Below, piece after piece: positions 8,670 to 18,237 of a DNA stretch of 64,000 bases. The stretch lies in NCBI GenBank assembly GCA_963634745.1, contig CAVHCX010000009.1, positions 1 to 64,000 of the forward strand, in the 5' to 3' direction. Within the stretch, counting starts at the first letter, position 1, and every line of letters starts with the position of its first letter. Below the pieces are notes generated by a model. That model ran no database searches. It was not told the DNA's origin and was given only the letters and a program-made list of their open reading frames with translations. The position numbers and the translations under genes are program-made. Origin of the DNA: CAKRJP01 sp963634745 (GTDB taxonomy: Bacteria > Bacillota > Clostridia > Lachnospirales > Lachnospiraceae).

Positions 8670-8807
8670 CATCGTGTATACATTTTGAAATTCCCATGAT
8701 ATAATGGGCTAATGAGCGCGAACAGGCCAAGATGCTTGCATGATTGTTCGAAGACCAATGGGAGAATAGAAGGCTGCAAAATAGCGGAAAGCACAGGAGG
8801 TAACTTT

Positions 8808-10805
8808 GTGGGAGAGTCACAACAAATTTTCAACTTACATTCGGAATATGAACCTACCGGAGATCAACCTCAGGCCATTGCAGACCTGCTGGCTGGTTTT
8901 CAGGAAGGCAATCAATGTCAGACCTTACTTGGTGTTACTGGGTCCGGTAAGACCTTTACCATGGCCAATGTAATCCAACAATTGAATAAGCCAACCCTGG
9001 TGATTGCCCATAACAAGACCTTGGCGGCCCAGTTGTATGGGGAGTTTAAGGAATTTTTCCCTGAGAACGCAGTGGAATATTTTGTCTCCTATTATGATTA
9101 TTATCAGCCGGAAGCCTATGTGCCCTCCTCCGATACCTACATTGCCAAGGATTCTGCCATTAATGACGAGATCGATAAGCTTAGGCATTCAGCAACGGCA
9201 GCCCTGTCTGAGCGGAGGGATGTGATCATCGTTGCCAGTGTTTCCTGCATTTACGGCTTGGGTTCTCCTGTGGATTATCAGAATATGGTTTTGTCCTTAA
9301 GGCCGGGGATGGAGAAGGACCGAGAGGATGTGATCCGCAAGCTGATTGATATTCAGTATGACCGCAATGAGATGGATTTTAAAAGAAGCACTTTTAGGGT
9401 CCGGGGGGATGTGGTGGAGATTTTTCCCGCAGGATCTGAGGAGTATGCCATCCGGGTGGAATTTTTCGGGGATGAGATTGACAGGATTACGGAGGTAGAT
9501 GTCCTTACCGGGGAGGTTAAGAATGAACTGAACCATATTGCTATTTTCCCTGCCTCCCATTATGTGGTTTCAAAAGAAAATATGGAGCGGGCAATCAAGG
9601 ATATTGAGGATGAATTAGAGACCCAGATCCAATATTTTAAGGGACAAGGAAAACTTTTAGAGGCACAGAGAATCTCGGAACGTACCAATTTTGATATTGA
9701 GATGATGAGGGAGACAGGCTTTTGCTCCGGGATCGAGAACTATTCCAGGCACTTGTCAGGCTTAAAGCCGGGACAGCCTCCCCATACTTTAATCGATTAT
9801 TTCCCGGATGATTTTGTGATTATGATTGATGAGTCCCATATGACCATTCCTCAGATCGGAGGAATGTATCATGGAGACCAGGCCAGAAAGAGGACCTTGG
9901 TAAATTATGGCTTCCGTCTGCCCTCAGCCCTGGACAACCGCCCCTTAAGCTTTGAGGAGTTTGAAAGTAAGATCGATCAGATCCTTTTCGTATCAGCCAC
10001 ACCCGGAAAATATGAGGAGGAGCATGAGCTTCTTCGCACCGAGCAGGTCATCAGGCCTACGGGACTTTTAGATCCGGAAATTTCTGTCCGTCCTGTGGAG
10101 GGGCAGATTGACGACCTGGTCGCTGAGGTTAAGAAAGAAATTGCCCAAAAGAATAAGATCCTGATTACCACTCTGACCAAGCGAATGGCAGAGGATCTGA
10201 CGGATTATATGAGAGAGCTTGGAATTAGGGTAAAGTACCTACATTCGGATATTGATACCCTGGAGCGAACAGAGATTATCCGCGATATGCGATTGGATGT
10301 CTTTGATGTGCTGGTAGGAATCAACTTGCTGAGGGAAGGAATGGACATTCCGGAGATCACTTTGGTGGCTATCCTGGACGCAGATAAGGAAGGTTTCCTG
10401 CGGTCTGAGACCTCTTTGATCCAGACCATCGGACGGGCGGCCAGAAATTCAAAGGGGCATGTGATTATGTATGCAGATTCCATCACAGATTCCATGAGAC
10501 GTGCCATGGAGGAGACAAATCGTCGGCGGGAAATTCAGATGAAATATAATGAGGAACACGGCATTACTCCTAAGACCATTGAAAAGAGTGTGAGAGACCT
10601 TATCAGCATTTCCAAGAAGGTTGCGGCTTCTGAGATGCAGATGGATAAGGATCCGGAATCCATGAGTGTCAAGGAATTAGAGAAACTTGCAAAAGATGTG
10701 GAGAAACATATGAAGAAGGCGGCAGCAGAATTAAACTTTGAGGCGGCAGCTGAGCTTAGAGATAAACTTGTGGAACTTCGTACTTTGCTCCATGAGGAAA
10801 ATTAG
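8808..10805 (+). CDS. uvrB: Excinuclease ABC subunit B
   Basis: UvrB is the helicase-like damage-verification subunit of nucleotide excision repair and works with UvrA and UvrC. It has 665 residues, the normal length. Walker A is GVTGSGKTFT near residue 45, and the damage-binding beta-hairpin region contains YYDYYQPEAYVP. Helicase motifs TTLTKRMAEDLT and QTIGRAARN follow, and a C-terminal UVR motif (AAELNFEAAAELRDKL) would bind UvrC. The GTG at 8808 is chosen because AGGAGG sits seven bases before it; the frame is open from 8712 but has no upstream site. A LexA box about 140 bases upstream makes it an SOS gene. uvrA follows after 63 bases. Confidence 0.97.
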   Translation: MGESQQIFNLHSEYEPTGDQPQAIADLLAGFQEGNQCQTLLGVTGSGKTFTMANVIQQLNKPTLVIAHNKTLAAQLYGEFKEFFPENAVEYFVSYYDYYQPEAYVPSSDTYIAKDSAINDEIDKLRHSATAALSERRDVIIVASVSCIYGLGSPVDYQNMVLSLRPGMEKDREDVIRKLIDIQYDRNEMDFKRSTFRVRGDVVEIFPAGSEEYAIRVEFFGDEIDRITEVDVLTGEVKNELNHIAIFPASHYVVSKENMERAIKDIEDELETQIQYFKGQGKLLEAQRISERTNFDIEMMRETGFCSGIENYSRHLSGLKPGQPPHTLIDYFPDDFVIMIDESHMTIPQIGGMYHGDQARKRTLVNYGFRLPSALDNRPLSFEEFESKIDQILFVSATPGKYEEEHELLRTEQVIRPTGLLDPEISVRPVEGQIDDLVAEVKKEIAQKNKILITTLTKRMAEDLTDYMRELGIRVKYLHSDIDTLERTEIIRDMRLDVFDVLVGINLLREGMDIPEITLVAILDADKEGFLRSETSLIQTIGRAARNSKGHVIMYADSITDSMRRAMEETNRRREIQMKYNEEHGITPKTIEKSVRDLISISKKVAASEMQMDKDPESMSVKELEKLAKDVEKHMKKAAAELNFEAAAELRDKLVELRTLLHEEN

Positions 10806-10868
10806 AGAAGCTGTAGAAAGTATTGTCAGGGTTTTCCTGATATTAGATAGATAGTAGGAAAAAATAAG

Positions 10869-13718
10869 ATGGAAGAATTAATTAATTGGGAAGAACAAAA
10901 AAGCATCCGTATCAGGGGTGCGAATGAACATAATCTGAAGAATGTAGATTTGGACATTCCAAGAAATAAATTGATTGTTTTAACGGGACTAAGCGGCTCA
11001 GGAAAGTCCTCCCTGGCTTTTGATACCATTTATGCAGAGGGACAGCGCCGCTATATGGAATCCTTGTCTTCCTATGCAAGACAGTTTTTGGGCCAGATGG
11101 AAAAGCCTGAGGTGGAGAGTATTGAAGGCCTGTCCCCGGCAATTTCCATTGACCAAAAGTCCACCAATCGAAATCCCAGATCTACCGTAGGAACCGTGAC
11201 GGAGATCTATGATTATTTTCGTCTGCTCTATGCCAGGGTTGGAATCCCTCACTGCCCCAAGTGTGGAAGAGAGATATCCAAGCAGACCGTGGACCAGATG
11301 GTAGATCAGATTATGGCAATGCCGGAGCGGACCAAGATTCAGCTCTTGGCTCCGGTGGTGAGGGGCAGAAAGGGAACTCATGCCAAACTTTTGGAGCGAG
11401 CCAAGAAGAATGGTTATGTGCGGGTGCGCATCGATGGAAACCTTTACGAGCTATCAGAAGAGATTAATTTAGAGAAGAATATCAAACATAATATTGAAAT
11501 TATCGTAGACCGTTTGGTTGTAAAAGAAGGCATTGAAAAGAGGCTTACAGACTCTATCGAAACGGTACTGAATCTGGCAGAAGGCCTTATGATGGTGGAT
11601 GTGATTGGGGGAGAGACCTTGAACTTTAGCCAAAGCTTTTCCTGTCCGGACTGCGAGATTAGTATCGAAGAGATCGAACCGCGAAGCTTTTCCTTTAACA
11701 ATCCGTTCGGGGCCTGCCCGGACTGTGTGGGTTTGGGATATAAGATGGAATTTGATGAGGACCTTATGATCCCGGACAAGAAGCTTAGCATTATGGATGG
11801 AGCCATTGTTGTAAAAGGCTGGCAGTCCTGCAATGATAAGAAAAGCTTTACCTATGCCATCTTGGATGCCCTTACAAAAAAATATCATTTCTCTCTGGAG
11901 ACTCCTTTTGAGGACTATCCAAAGGAAATCCATGATCTTTTGCTCTATGGCACAGGAGGCCGGGAGGTTCAGGTGCATTACAAGGGACAGAGGGGAGAGG
12001 GCGTCTATGGGATTGCCTTTGAGGGCCTGATTAAAAATGTAGAGCGCAGATACAGGGAGACCGGCTCTGAGACCGGCAAGGCGGAATATGAAGAATTTAT
12101 GCGAGTAACTCCCTGCCGGTCTTGTAAGGGTCAGAGGCTCAAGCCCTCTGCTCTGGCTGTGACAGTGGGAGAAAAGAATATCCATGAGGTGACGACACTT
12201 TCTATAGAAAATCTTCAAGGATTTTTAAAGGACCTGATCCTATCTAGCCAGCAGGAATTGATCGGAGGCCAGATTTTAAAAGAAATTAATGCAAGGATTC
12301 AATTTTTGATGGACGTGGGACTGGATTATCTAACCCTGGCCAGGGCTACGGGAAGTCTCTCGGGAGGGGAGGCCCAGCGAATCCGTCTGGCCACGCAGAT
12401 TGGTTCCGGTTTGGTAGGAGTTGCCTATATCCTGGATGAACCCAGCATAGGTTTGCATCAAAGAGACAATGACAAGCTCCTTGCGACCCTAAAGCATTTG
12501 CGTGATCTGGGAAATTCTGTTATCGTAGTGGAGCACGATGAGGATACCATGTTGGAGGCGGACTATATTGTGGATATCGGTCCCGGAGCCGGAGAACATG
12601 GTGGAGAAGTGGTGGCTACAGGCACCGCAAAAGAGATTATGGAAAATGACAGATCCATAACGGGAGCCTATCTTAGTGGAAAAATCAAAATTCCTATACC
12701 GGAAGTGAGGAAAAGTCCTACAGGATGGATCAAGGTCGTGGGCGCCGCTCAGAATAATTTGAAAAATATCGATGTGGACATTCCCCTGGGAGTCCTAACC
12801 TGTGTGACGGGAGTATCCGGTTCGGGAAAAAGTTCCCTGGTCAATGAAATTTTATATAAACGTTTGGCAAGAGACTTAAACCGTGCCAGAACCATCCCGG
12901 GAAGTCACAAGTCTGTGGAAGGCTTGGACCAGCTAGACAAGGTGATTGATATTGACCAGTCTCCCATTGGCCGGACCCCCAGATCCAATCCTGCAACCTA
13001 TACAGGAGTATTTGATCTGATCAGAGATCTTTTTGCGGCGACACCGGATGCAAAGGCCAGGGGCTATAAGAAGGGGCGCTTTAGTTTTAATGTAAAGGGT
13101 GGCCGCTGTGAGGCCTGCAGCGGTGATGGTATTTTAAAAATAGAGATGCATTTTCTCCCGGATGTCTATGTGCCCTGTGAGGTATGTAAGGGAAAACGCT
13201 ACAATCGTGAAACCTTGGAAGTAAAGTATAAGGGAAAAAGCATTTATGATGTACTTGATATGACTGTGGAGGAAGCCGTAGGCTTTTTTGAGAATGTTCC
13301 TTCGATTCGAAGAAAGATGGAAACGCTGAAGGATGTGGGACTTTCCTATCTTAGACTGGGACAGCCCTCTACCACGCTGTCCGGAGGAGAGGCGCAGAGA
13401 ATTAAACTGGCTACAGAGCTTAGCAAGCGAAGTACAGGAAAGACCATCTATATTTTGGATGAACCTACGACAGGGCTGCATTTTGCGGATGTTCACAAGC
13501 TTACAGAGATTCTTAGACGGCTTGCGGAGGATGGAAATACAGTTCTTGTAATCGAACATAATCTAGACGTAATCAAGACGGCGGATTATATTATAGATAT
13601 GGGTCCGGAAGGCGGAGACAAGGGAGGATGCGTGATTGCCAAGGGAACTCCCGAAGAAGTTGCCGAAAATCCCGGATCTTATACAGGATATTATATAAAA
13701 AAGATGCTAGAAAAATAA
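10869..13718 (+). CDS. uvrA: Excinuclease ABC subunit A
   Basis: UvrA is the dimeric ATPase that scans for bulky DNA lesions and loads UvrB. The 949 residues hold two ABC modules. The first has Walker A GLSGSGKSS and signature LSGGEAQRIRLA; the second has GVSGSGKSS and LSGGEAQRIKLA. CxxC zinc pairs include CPKCGRE, CPDCEIS and CEACSGDG. Walker B ends are ILDEPSIGLHQRD and ILDEPTTGLHFAD. The ribosome site before ATG 10869 is weak (AGGAAAAAA), so translation may be partly coupled to uvrB. It is probably co-transcribed with uvrB from the SOS promoter. Confidence 0.97.
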   Translation: MEELINWEEQKSIRIRGANEHNLKNVDLDIPRNKLIVLTGLSGSGKSSLAFDTIYAEGQRRYMESLSSYARQFLGQMEKPEVESIEGLSPAISIDQKSTNRNPRSTVGTVTEIYDYFRLLYARVGIPHCPKCGREISKQTVDQMVDQIMAMPERTKIQLLAPVVRGRKGTHAKLLERAKKNGYVRVRIDGNLYELSEEINLEKNIKHNIEIIVDRLVVKEGIEKRLTDSIETVLNLAEGLMMVDVIGGETLNFSQSFSCPDCEISIEEIEPRSFSFNNPFGACPDCVGLGYKMEFDEDLMIPDKKLSIMDGAIVVKGWQSCNDKKSFTYAILDALTKKYHFSLETPFEDYPKEIHDLLLYGTGGREVQVHYKGQRGEGVYGIAFEGLIKNVERRYRETGSETGKAEYEEFMRVTPCRSCKGQRLKPSALAVTVGEKNIHEVTTLSIENLQGFLKDLILSSQQELIGGQILKEINARIQFLMDVGLDYLTLARATGSLSGGEAQRIRLATQIGSGLVGVAYILDEPSIGLHQRDNDKLLATLKHLRDLGNSVIVVEHDEDTMLEADYIVDIGPGAGEHGGEVVATGTAKEIMENDRSITGAYLSGKIKIPIPEVRKSPTGWIKVVGAAQNNLKNIDVDIPLGVLTCVTGVSGSGKSSLVNEILYKRLARDLNRARTIPGSHKSVEGLDQLDKVIDIDQSPIGRTPRSNPATYTGVFDLIRDLFAATPDAKARGYKKGRFSFNVKGGRCEACSGDGILKIEMHFLPDVYVPCEVCKGKRYNRETLEVKYKGKSIYDVLDMTVEEAVGFFENVPSIRRKMETLKDVGLSYLRLGQPSTTLSGGEAQRIKLATELSKRSTGKTIYILDEPTTGLHFADVHKLTEILRRLAEDGNTVLVIEHNLDVIKTADYIIDMGPEGGDKGGCVIAKGTPEEVAENPGSYTGYYIKKMLEK

Positions 13719-13734
13719 ACGAGGGTAAGTATAT

Positions 13735-14712
13735 ATGGCAGTTGATATAGGAATTGATTTGGGAACCGCCAGCGTATTGGTTTATATGCGTGGAAAAGGA
13801 GTGATCCTAAAGGAACCTTCTTTGGTGGCTTTTGACAGGGACTTAAATGAAGTAAAGGCAGTGGGAGAAGAAGCCAGGCTTATGTTGGGCCGGGGCTTGG
13901 GAAATATCATTGCGGTGAAGCCTCTTCGCCATGGAGTGGTTTCCGATTATTCGATTACAGAAAAGATGGTAAAATATTTTGTTCAGAAGGCTTTAGGCAA
14001 AAGGTCCTTTCGAAAGCCTAGTATCAGCATCTGTATTCCCAGTGTTGTGACAGAGGTTGAGAAAAAGGCAGTGACAGAGGCGGCTTATGCAGCCGGAGCC
14101 AGGGAGGTCCATTTGGTGGAGGAGCCGGTGGCGGCTGCCATTGGTGCAGGCATCGATATTAGCAAGGCTTGCGGAAATATGGTGGTAGATATTGGAGGAG
14201 GAACCTCCGATATAGCTGTAATTTCTCTGGGAGATACCGTGGTAAGCACCTCTTTGAAAGTAGCAGGCGATGATTTTGACAACGCAATCATCGATTATAT
14301 CAGAAAGAAACATAATCTTTTGATCGGAGAGCGCACGGCTGAGGATGTAAAGATCAAGATTGGAAATGCCTACCCTCTCATTGACGAGGAAAAGGTGGAG
14401 GTGAAGGGGAGAAACCTGGTAACAGGCCTTCCAAAGACCGTAACCCTAACATCCCTGGAGACAGAGGAAGCCCTTCGGGATATTACCAATCAGATCGTAG
14501 ATGCCATTGTGAAGGTTTTGGGGGAGACACCGCCGGAACTTTCGGCAGATATTTTGGAGCGAGGAATTGTTCTCACAGGAGGTGGGGCTATGCTTAGGGG
14601 CTTAGAAGAGCTCATAGAGGAGCGCACCGGCATTAGCACAATGACGGCGGAGGACCCTACCAAGGTGGTTGCCATTGGAACAGGGCAATATCTGGAGAAG
14701 ATGAAAGGCTAG
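13735..14712 (+). CDS. MreB/Mbl-family actin-like rod-shape protein
   Basis: This 325-residue bacterial actin guides lateral wall synthesis at the inner membrane. Nucleotide-binding motifs are IGIDLGTASV (phosphate 1), DIGGGTSDIAV (phosphate 2) and LTGGGAMLRGL (adenosine). It lacks the mreCD neighbours of the classical mre operon and sits 16 bases after uvrA, so it is more likely an extra paralogue of the Mbl/MreBH type than the main MreB. The start begins right at the first strand of domain IA, with GAGGG upstream. Confidence 0.9.
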   Translation: MAVDIGIDLGTASVLVYMRGKGVILKEPSLVAFDRDLNEVKAVGEEARLMLGRGLGNIIAVKPLRHGVVSDYSITEKMVKYFVQKALGKRSFRKPSISICIPSVVTEVEKKAVTEAAYAAGAREVHLVEEPVAAAIGAGIDISKACGNMVVDIGGGTSDIAVISLGDTVVSTSLKVAGDDFDNAIIDYIRKKHNLLIGERTAEDVKIKIGNAYPLIDEEKVEVKGRNLVTGLPKTVTLTSLETEEALRDITNQIVDAIVKVLGETPPELSADILERGIVLTGGGAMLRGLEELIEERTGISTMTAEDPTKVVAIGTGQYLEKMKG

Positions 14713-14759
14713 AAGGCAAGAGAGGGCTGTATGAGCAGTAAAGGTAGAGATGGTTGCCT

Positions 14760-16988
14760 ATGATAGAAATAAAAGGATACGTAGAACACATTGTCTTTCG
14801 AAATGAGGAGAATGGATATACCGTATTTACAATTAATAATGAAGATGGTGAATTAACCTGTGTGGGAAGCTTCAGCTTTATCGAGGAGGGGGAGCTTTTA
14901 AAGCTTGAGGGAGAATATAGCACGCATAAGATGTATGGGAACCAATTTGCAGTATCCTATGCAGAAGCCTGCGAGCCGGAGGACCTCCTATCAATAGAAA
15001 AGTATTTAGGGTCCGGTGCCATTAAGGGCATCCGAGAGGCCATGGCAGGAAAAATTGTCAAAAAATTTAAGGAAGATACCTTTCGGATTATCGAGGAGGA
15101 GCCGGAGAGGCTGGCGGAGATTAAGGGAATCAGCTTAAAAAAAGCCAGAGAGATCAGCGCCCAGGTAGAGCAAAAGAAAAGTATGCGACAGGCCATGATG
15201 TTCCTGCAAAAATATGGAGTGACCATGGCTTTAGCAGCAAAGATCTACAAGCACTATGGGGCGGATGTCTACCATGTCCTGGAGGAGAATCCCTATCAGA
15301 TTATAGATGCCATACCGGGCGTGGGCTTTAAGACTGCGGATGAGATTGCGGGAAAGATAGGAATTAAGGTAGATTCAGACTTTCGCATTCAAAGCGGCCT
15401 CTACTATGTGCTTTTAGATTCGGTGAATGAAGGCCACATTTATCAAATGGAGAAGAGCCTCGTTGAAAGGACAAGTAGGTTACTTCGGGTAGAGATCAGT
15501 CATCCGGAGTCCTATCTTATGAATCTGGCTATGGATAAGAAGGTGGTCATAAAGGAGAGCCCGGAGGGAAATCGCATTTATTCCAGCCGCTATTATTATA
15601 TGGAATTGAATGTAGCGAAGATGCTTCTGGATTTGAATGTGAACCTCATGGTGAAGGCAGCAGTGCCGGATGAGCAGCTCCTTCGAAAAATCAAAAAGAT
15701 TGAGGAGTCGGAAGAAATTTCTTTGGACGAAAAGCAACGTCAAGCAGTGGTTATGGCTTCCAGAAAAGGCCTCTTTATTATGACCGGAGGACCCGGTACC
15801 GGTAAGACGACCACGATTAATGTTATGATCCGATTCTTTGAAGATTTGGGCTTAGACATTCTCTTGGCTGCTCCTACAGGACGAGCTGCCAAGAGAATGG
15901 AGGAGGCTACAGGCTACAAGGCCCAGACCATCCATAGGTTGTTGGAGGTTTCGGGAAATCCGGAGGAAAATGGAATTTCCGGCTTTCAAAGAAATTCTGA
16001 TAATCCCTTAGAGACGGACGTGATTATTATTGATGAGATGTCCATGGTAGACCTGCCCTTGATGCAGGCCTTGCTTCGGGCCATTGTTCCCGGAACCAGA
16101 TTGATCCTGGTGGGAGATGGGAATCAGCTGCCCAGCGTAGGCCCCGGAAGTGTCCTTAAAGATATTTTGGCGGCGGATGCATTTTCGGCCGTAAAGCTCA
16201 CCAAGATCTTTCGGCAGGCGGGAGAGAGCGATATTGTGGTCAATGCCCATAAAATCAATCAGGGTCAGGAGGTATCCCTTGACAATAAAAGTATGGACTT
16301 CTTTTTCTTGAAGCGAAACGACCCTATGGTGATTATAAAAAATTTGATTGTCCTGATTCAAAAGAAGCTCCCTAAGTACGTGAATGCCTCCCCCTACGAC
16401 ATCCAAATTCTGACTCCTATGCGCAAGGGGGCCTTGGGAGTGGAACGCTTAAACCAGATCATGCAGCAATATTTGAATCCCCCGGAGCCCGGGAAACAGG
16501 AAAAACAGGTGGGAGAGCGGCTCTTTCGAGTAGGGGATAAGGTCATGCAGATCAAAAACAATTACCAGATGGAATGGAAGGTGCAAGATCGCTATGGTAT
16601 AACAGTAGACAAGGGCATCGGGGTCTTTAATGGCGATATGGGAGTGATTAAGGAAATCGACTCTTATAATAATTGCCTGAAGGTACTTTTTGATGAGCAA
16701 AAGATGGTGGAATATCCCTTCGATACGCTGGAGGAGTTGGAATTATCTTATGCCATTACCATTCATAAGGCCCAGGGAAGTGAATATCCGGCAGTTTTGA
16801 TCCCTCTGCTTCAGGGACCGCGGCAACTCTATCATAGAAATTTATTATATACTGCAGTTACAAGGGCAAAAAAATGTGTCACAATTGTGGGGGATGACAC
16901 AGTTTTTAAAGACATGATCGCCAATGTAAATGAGCAAAGAAGAAATACAAGCTTAACCGAACGAATCCGGGAAATGCTGGATGAATAA
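14760..16988 (+). CDS. recD2: RecD2-type superfamily 1B DNA helicase
   Basis: RecD2 is a 5'-3' helicase of bacteria without RecBCD and acts in repair and replication restart. The 742 residues include an N-terminal OB-like region (IEIKGYVEHIVFRNEENGY), tandem helix-hairpin-helix motifs around residues 90-210 (KGISLKKAREI, PGVGFKTADEIAG), Walker A GGPGTGKTTT near residue 345, Walker B DEMSMVD and a late SF1 motif AITIHKAQGSEY. A TTG two codons upstream is in frame, but ATG 14760 is preferred. Its last eight bases overlap comF (ATGAATAA), indicating translational coupling. Confidence 0.95.
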   Translation: MIEIKGYVEHIVFRNEENGYTVFTINNEDGELTCVGSFSFIEEGELLKLEGEYSTHKMYGNQFAVSYAEACEPEDLLSIEKYLGSGAIKGIREAMAGKIVKKFKEDTFRIIEEEPERLAEIKGISLKKAREISAQVEQKKSMRQAMMFLQKYGVTMALAAKIYKHYGADVYHVLEENPYQIIDAIPGVGFKTADEIAGKIGIKVDSDFRIQSGLYYVLLDSVNEGHIYQMEKSLVERTSRLLRVEISHPESYLMNLAMDKKVVIKESPEGNRIYSSRYYYMELNVAKMLLDLNVNLMVKAAVPDEQLLRKIKKIEESEEISLDEKQRQAVVMASRKGLFIMTGGPGTGKTTTINVMIRFFEDLGLDILLAAPTGRAAKRMEEATGYKAQTIHRLLEVSGNPEENGISGFQRNSDNPLETDVIIIDEMSMVDLPLMQALLRAIVPGTRLILVGDGNQLPSVGPGSVLKDILAADAFSAVKLTKIFRQAGESDIVVNAHKINQGQEVSLDNKSMDFFFLKRNDPMVIIKNLIVLIQKKLPKYVNASPYDIQILTPMRKGALGVERLNQIMQQYLNPPEPGKQEKQVGERLFRVGDKVMQIKNNYQMEWKVQDRYGITVDKGIGVFNGDMGVIKEIDSYNNCLKVLFDEQKMVEYPFDTLEELELSYAITIHKAQGSEYPAVLIPLLQGPRQLYHRNLLYTAVTRAKKCVTIVGDDTVFKDMIANVNEQRRNTSLTERIREMLDE

Positions 16989-17742
16989 ATTAGATAATTC
17001 TAAAAAGAATAGGGATTTTATAGACTTGTGGAAAAAAATAGAAGGACAGATCCAGGCACTGCTATGGCCTGAGGTCTGTCCTTTTTGTGAAAAAGTTTGC
17101 CGGCAGGGGATTTGCCCCAAGTGCATGGAAGACCTGAAAAAAATAGAGATTCAAGGCTTCTTGTGCATGAAGTGTGGAAAGCCCATACAGTATAAGGAGC
17201 AGGAGTATTGTTTTGACTGTGGAAGGAAGGACCATAAATATGACCGGGGCTATAGCGTATGGCTTCACAAGAAACCGGCCAGTCGGGCCATCTATCGGTT
17301 TAAGTATGGGAATCAAAGGCGGTACGGATATTATTTTGCCGGGGAAATGGCCAGGATTTATCGGAAATATTTGGAGGAGAAAAAAATCGATGTCATCATT
17401 CCCATTCCCCTCCATAGAAAACGCAGGAGAAAAAGAGGCTATAACCAGGCAGAAATTTTGGCAGAGGAACTGGAAAAGCAGATTCAGGTGCCTGTAGAAA
17501 AAAACTGGCTGTGTCGTAAGGTATATACCAATCCGCAAAAGGAACTGGGAAGGAAGGAACGAGGGAAAAATCTAGACCATGTATTCCGGCTATCTAGGGA
17601 CTTTCGGCGGGTAGGGCGTGTGCTTTTGGTGGATGATATTTATACCACAGGAAGTACTGTGGATTCGGCGGCGGAAATATTAAAAGAGCAAGGCGTTTCC
17701 CAGGTCTATTTTTTGACCATTACCATTGGACAAGGGTACTGA
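16981..17742 (+). CDS. comF: ComF-family phosphoribosyltransferase-like protein
   Basis: The 253 residues have an N-terminal zinc region (CPFCEKVC, CPKC, CMKCGKP, CFDCGRKD) and a C-terminal type I phosphoribosyltransferase fold with LLVDDIYTTGSTV. ComF proteins support uptake of transforming DNA in competent Firmicutes, though many non-competent clostridia retain one. It overlaps the end of recD2 by eight bases. With comM and dprA elsewhere in the window, it is one of three competence-associated genes seen here; no DNA-uptake pilus genes are present. Confidence 0.9.
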   Translation: MNKLDNSKKNRDFIDLWKKIEGQIQALLWPEVCPFCEKVCRQGICPKCMEDLKKIEIQGFLCMKCGKPIQYKEQEYCFDCGRKDHKYDRGYSVWLHKKPASRAIYRFKYGNQRRYGYYFAGEMARIYRKYLEEKKIDVIIPIPLHRKRRRKRGYNQAEILAEELEKQIQVPVEKNWLCRKVYTNPQKELGRKERGKNLDHVFRLSRDFRRVGRVLLVDDIYTTGSTVDSAAEILKEQGVSQVYFLTITIGQGY

Positions 17743-17755
17743 TGTTTGTTATACT
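17726..17755 (+). promoter_or_regulatory. Possible promoter for the cdaA operon
   Basis: TTGGAC (17726-17731) and TATACT (17750-17755) are 18 bases apart and overlap the end of comF. It would drive the two membrane genes and cdaA-cdaR. The assignment is tentative because no experiment defines the start. Confidence 0.45.
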
Positions 17756-17832
17756 ATGAATGGTATTTTGGCGAGAAAATGTTATCTCAGCATAGAATTT
17801 TGAGAGCTTAGAAATTAGATTTGAGGTGTAAA

Positions 17833-18237
17833 ATGTTAGATAAGAGAAAGGTGAAGACCATGACACGCCTAGCTCTTTATGAGCAGAATCAAGGACAAGA
17901 AGATTTTTATATCAGCGAATATTACCTAAAGGACTATGTAGGAATCCACCTGTGGTTCACCTTCTTTTGGGTGACATTGGGCTATGTGATGGTGGTGGGA
18001 ATCGGCCTATATTTGGCAATGGATGCCTTGACAAAGATTCTGTCAGGGGCATTTTTAGTTTTCTTTGCCGGTGGAGTCATTATAGGATATATCTGTGTCC
18101 TGGGGATTTATATGGTAGCCACCAGCTATATTTATGGAGAGAAGCACAAGGAAGCGAGAAAACGGGTGCGCATATACAATCACAATCTTGTGAGATTATT
18201 GAAACTTTATGATAAGGAGAACAAAAAGAATGGATAA
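17833..18237 (+). CDS. Small two-span membrane protein of unknown function
   Basis: I do not recognise this 134-residue protein. It has a charged N-terminus, two clear hydrophobic segments (about residues 36-62 and 70-96) and a Lys/Arg-rich C-terminal stretch (EKHKEARKRVRIYNHNLVRLL), so it probably has two membrane spans with a basic cytoplasmic tail. ATG 17833 has GAGGTG upstream; ATG 17860 with AAAGGTGA is an alternative. Its stop overlaps the start of the next membrane gene, so the two are coupled and lie in the cdaA operon. Confidence 0.8.
   Translation: MLDKRKVKTMTRLALYEQNQGQEDFYISEYYLKDYVGIHLWFTFFWVTLGYVMVVGIGLYLAMDALTKILSGAFLVFFAGGVIIGYICVLGIYMVATSYIYGEKHKEARKRVRIYNHNLVRLLKLYDKENKKNG

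Noticed and set aside
11469..12218. Minus-strand open frame of 249 codons inside uvrA
   Set aside because: It lies fully antisense to a well-conserved uvrA domain, has no ribosome site and resembles no protein. It is a codon-bias shadow.
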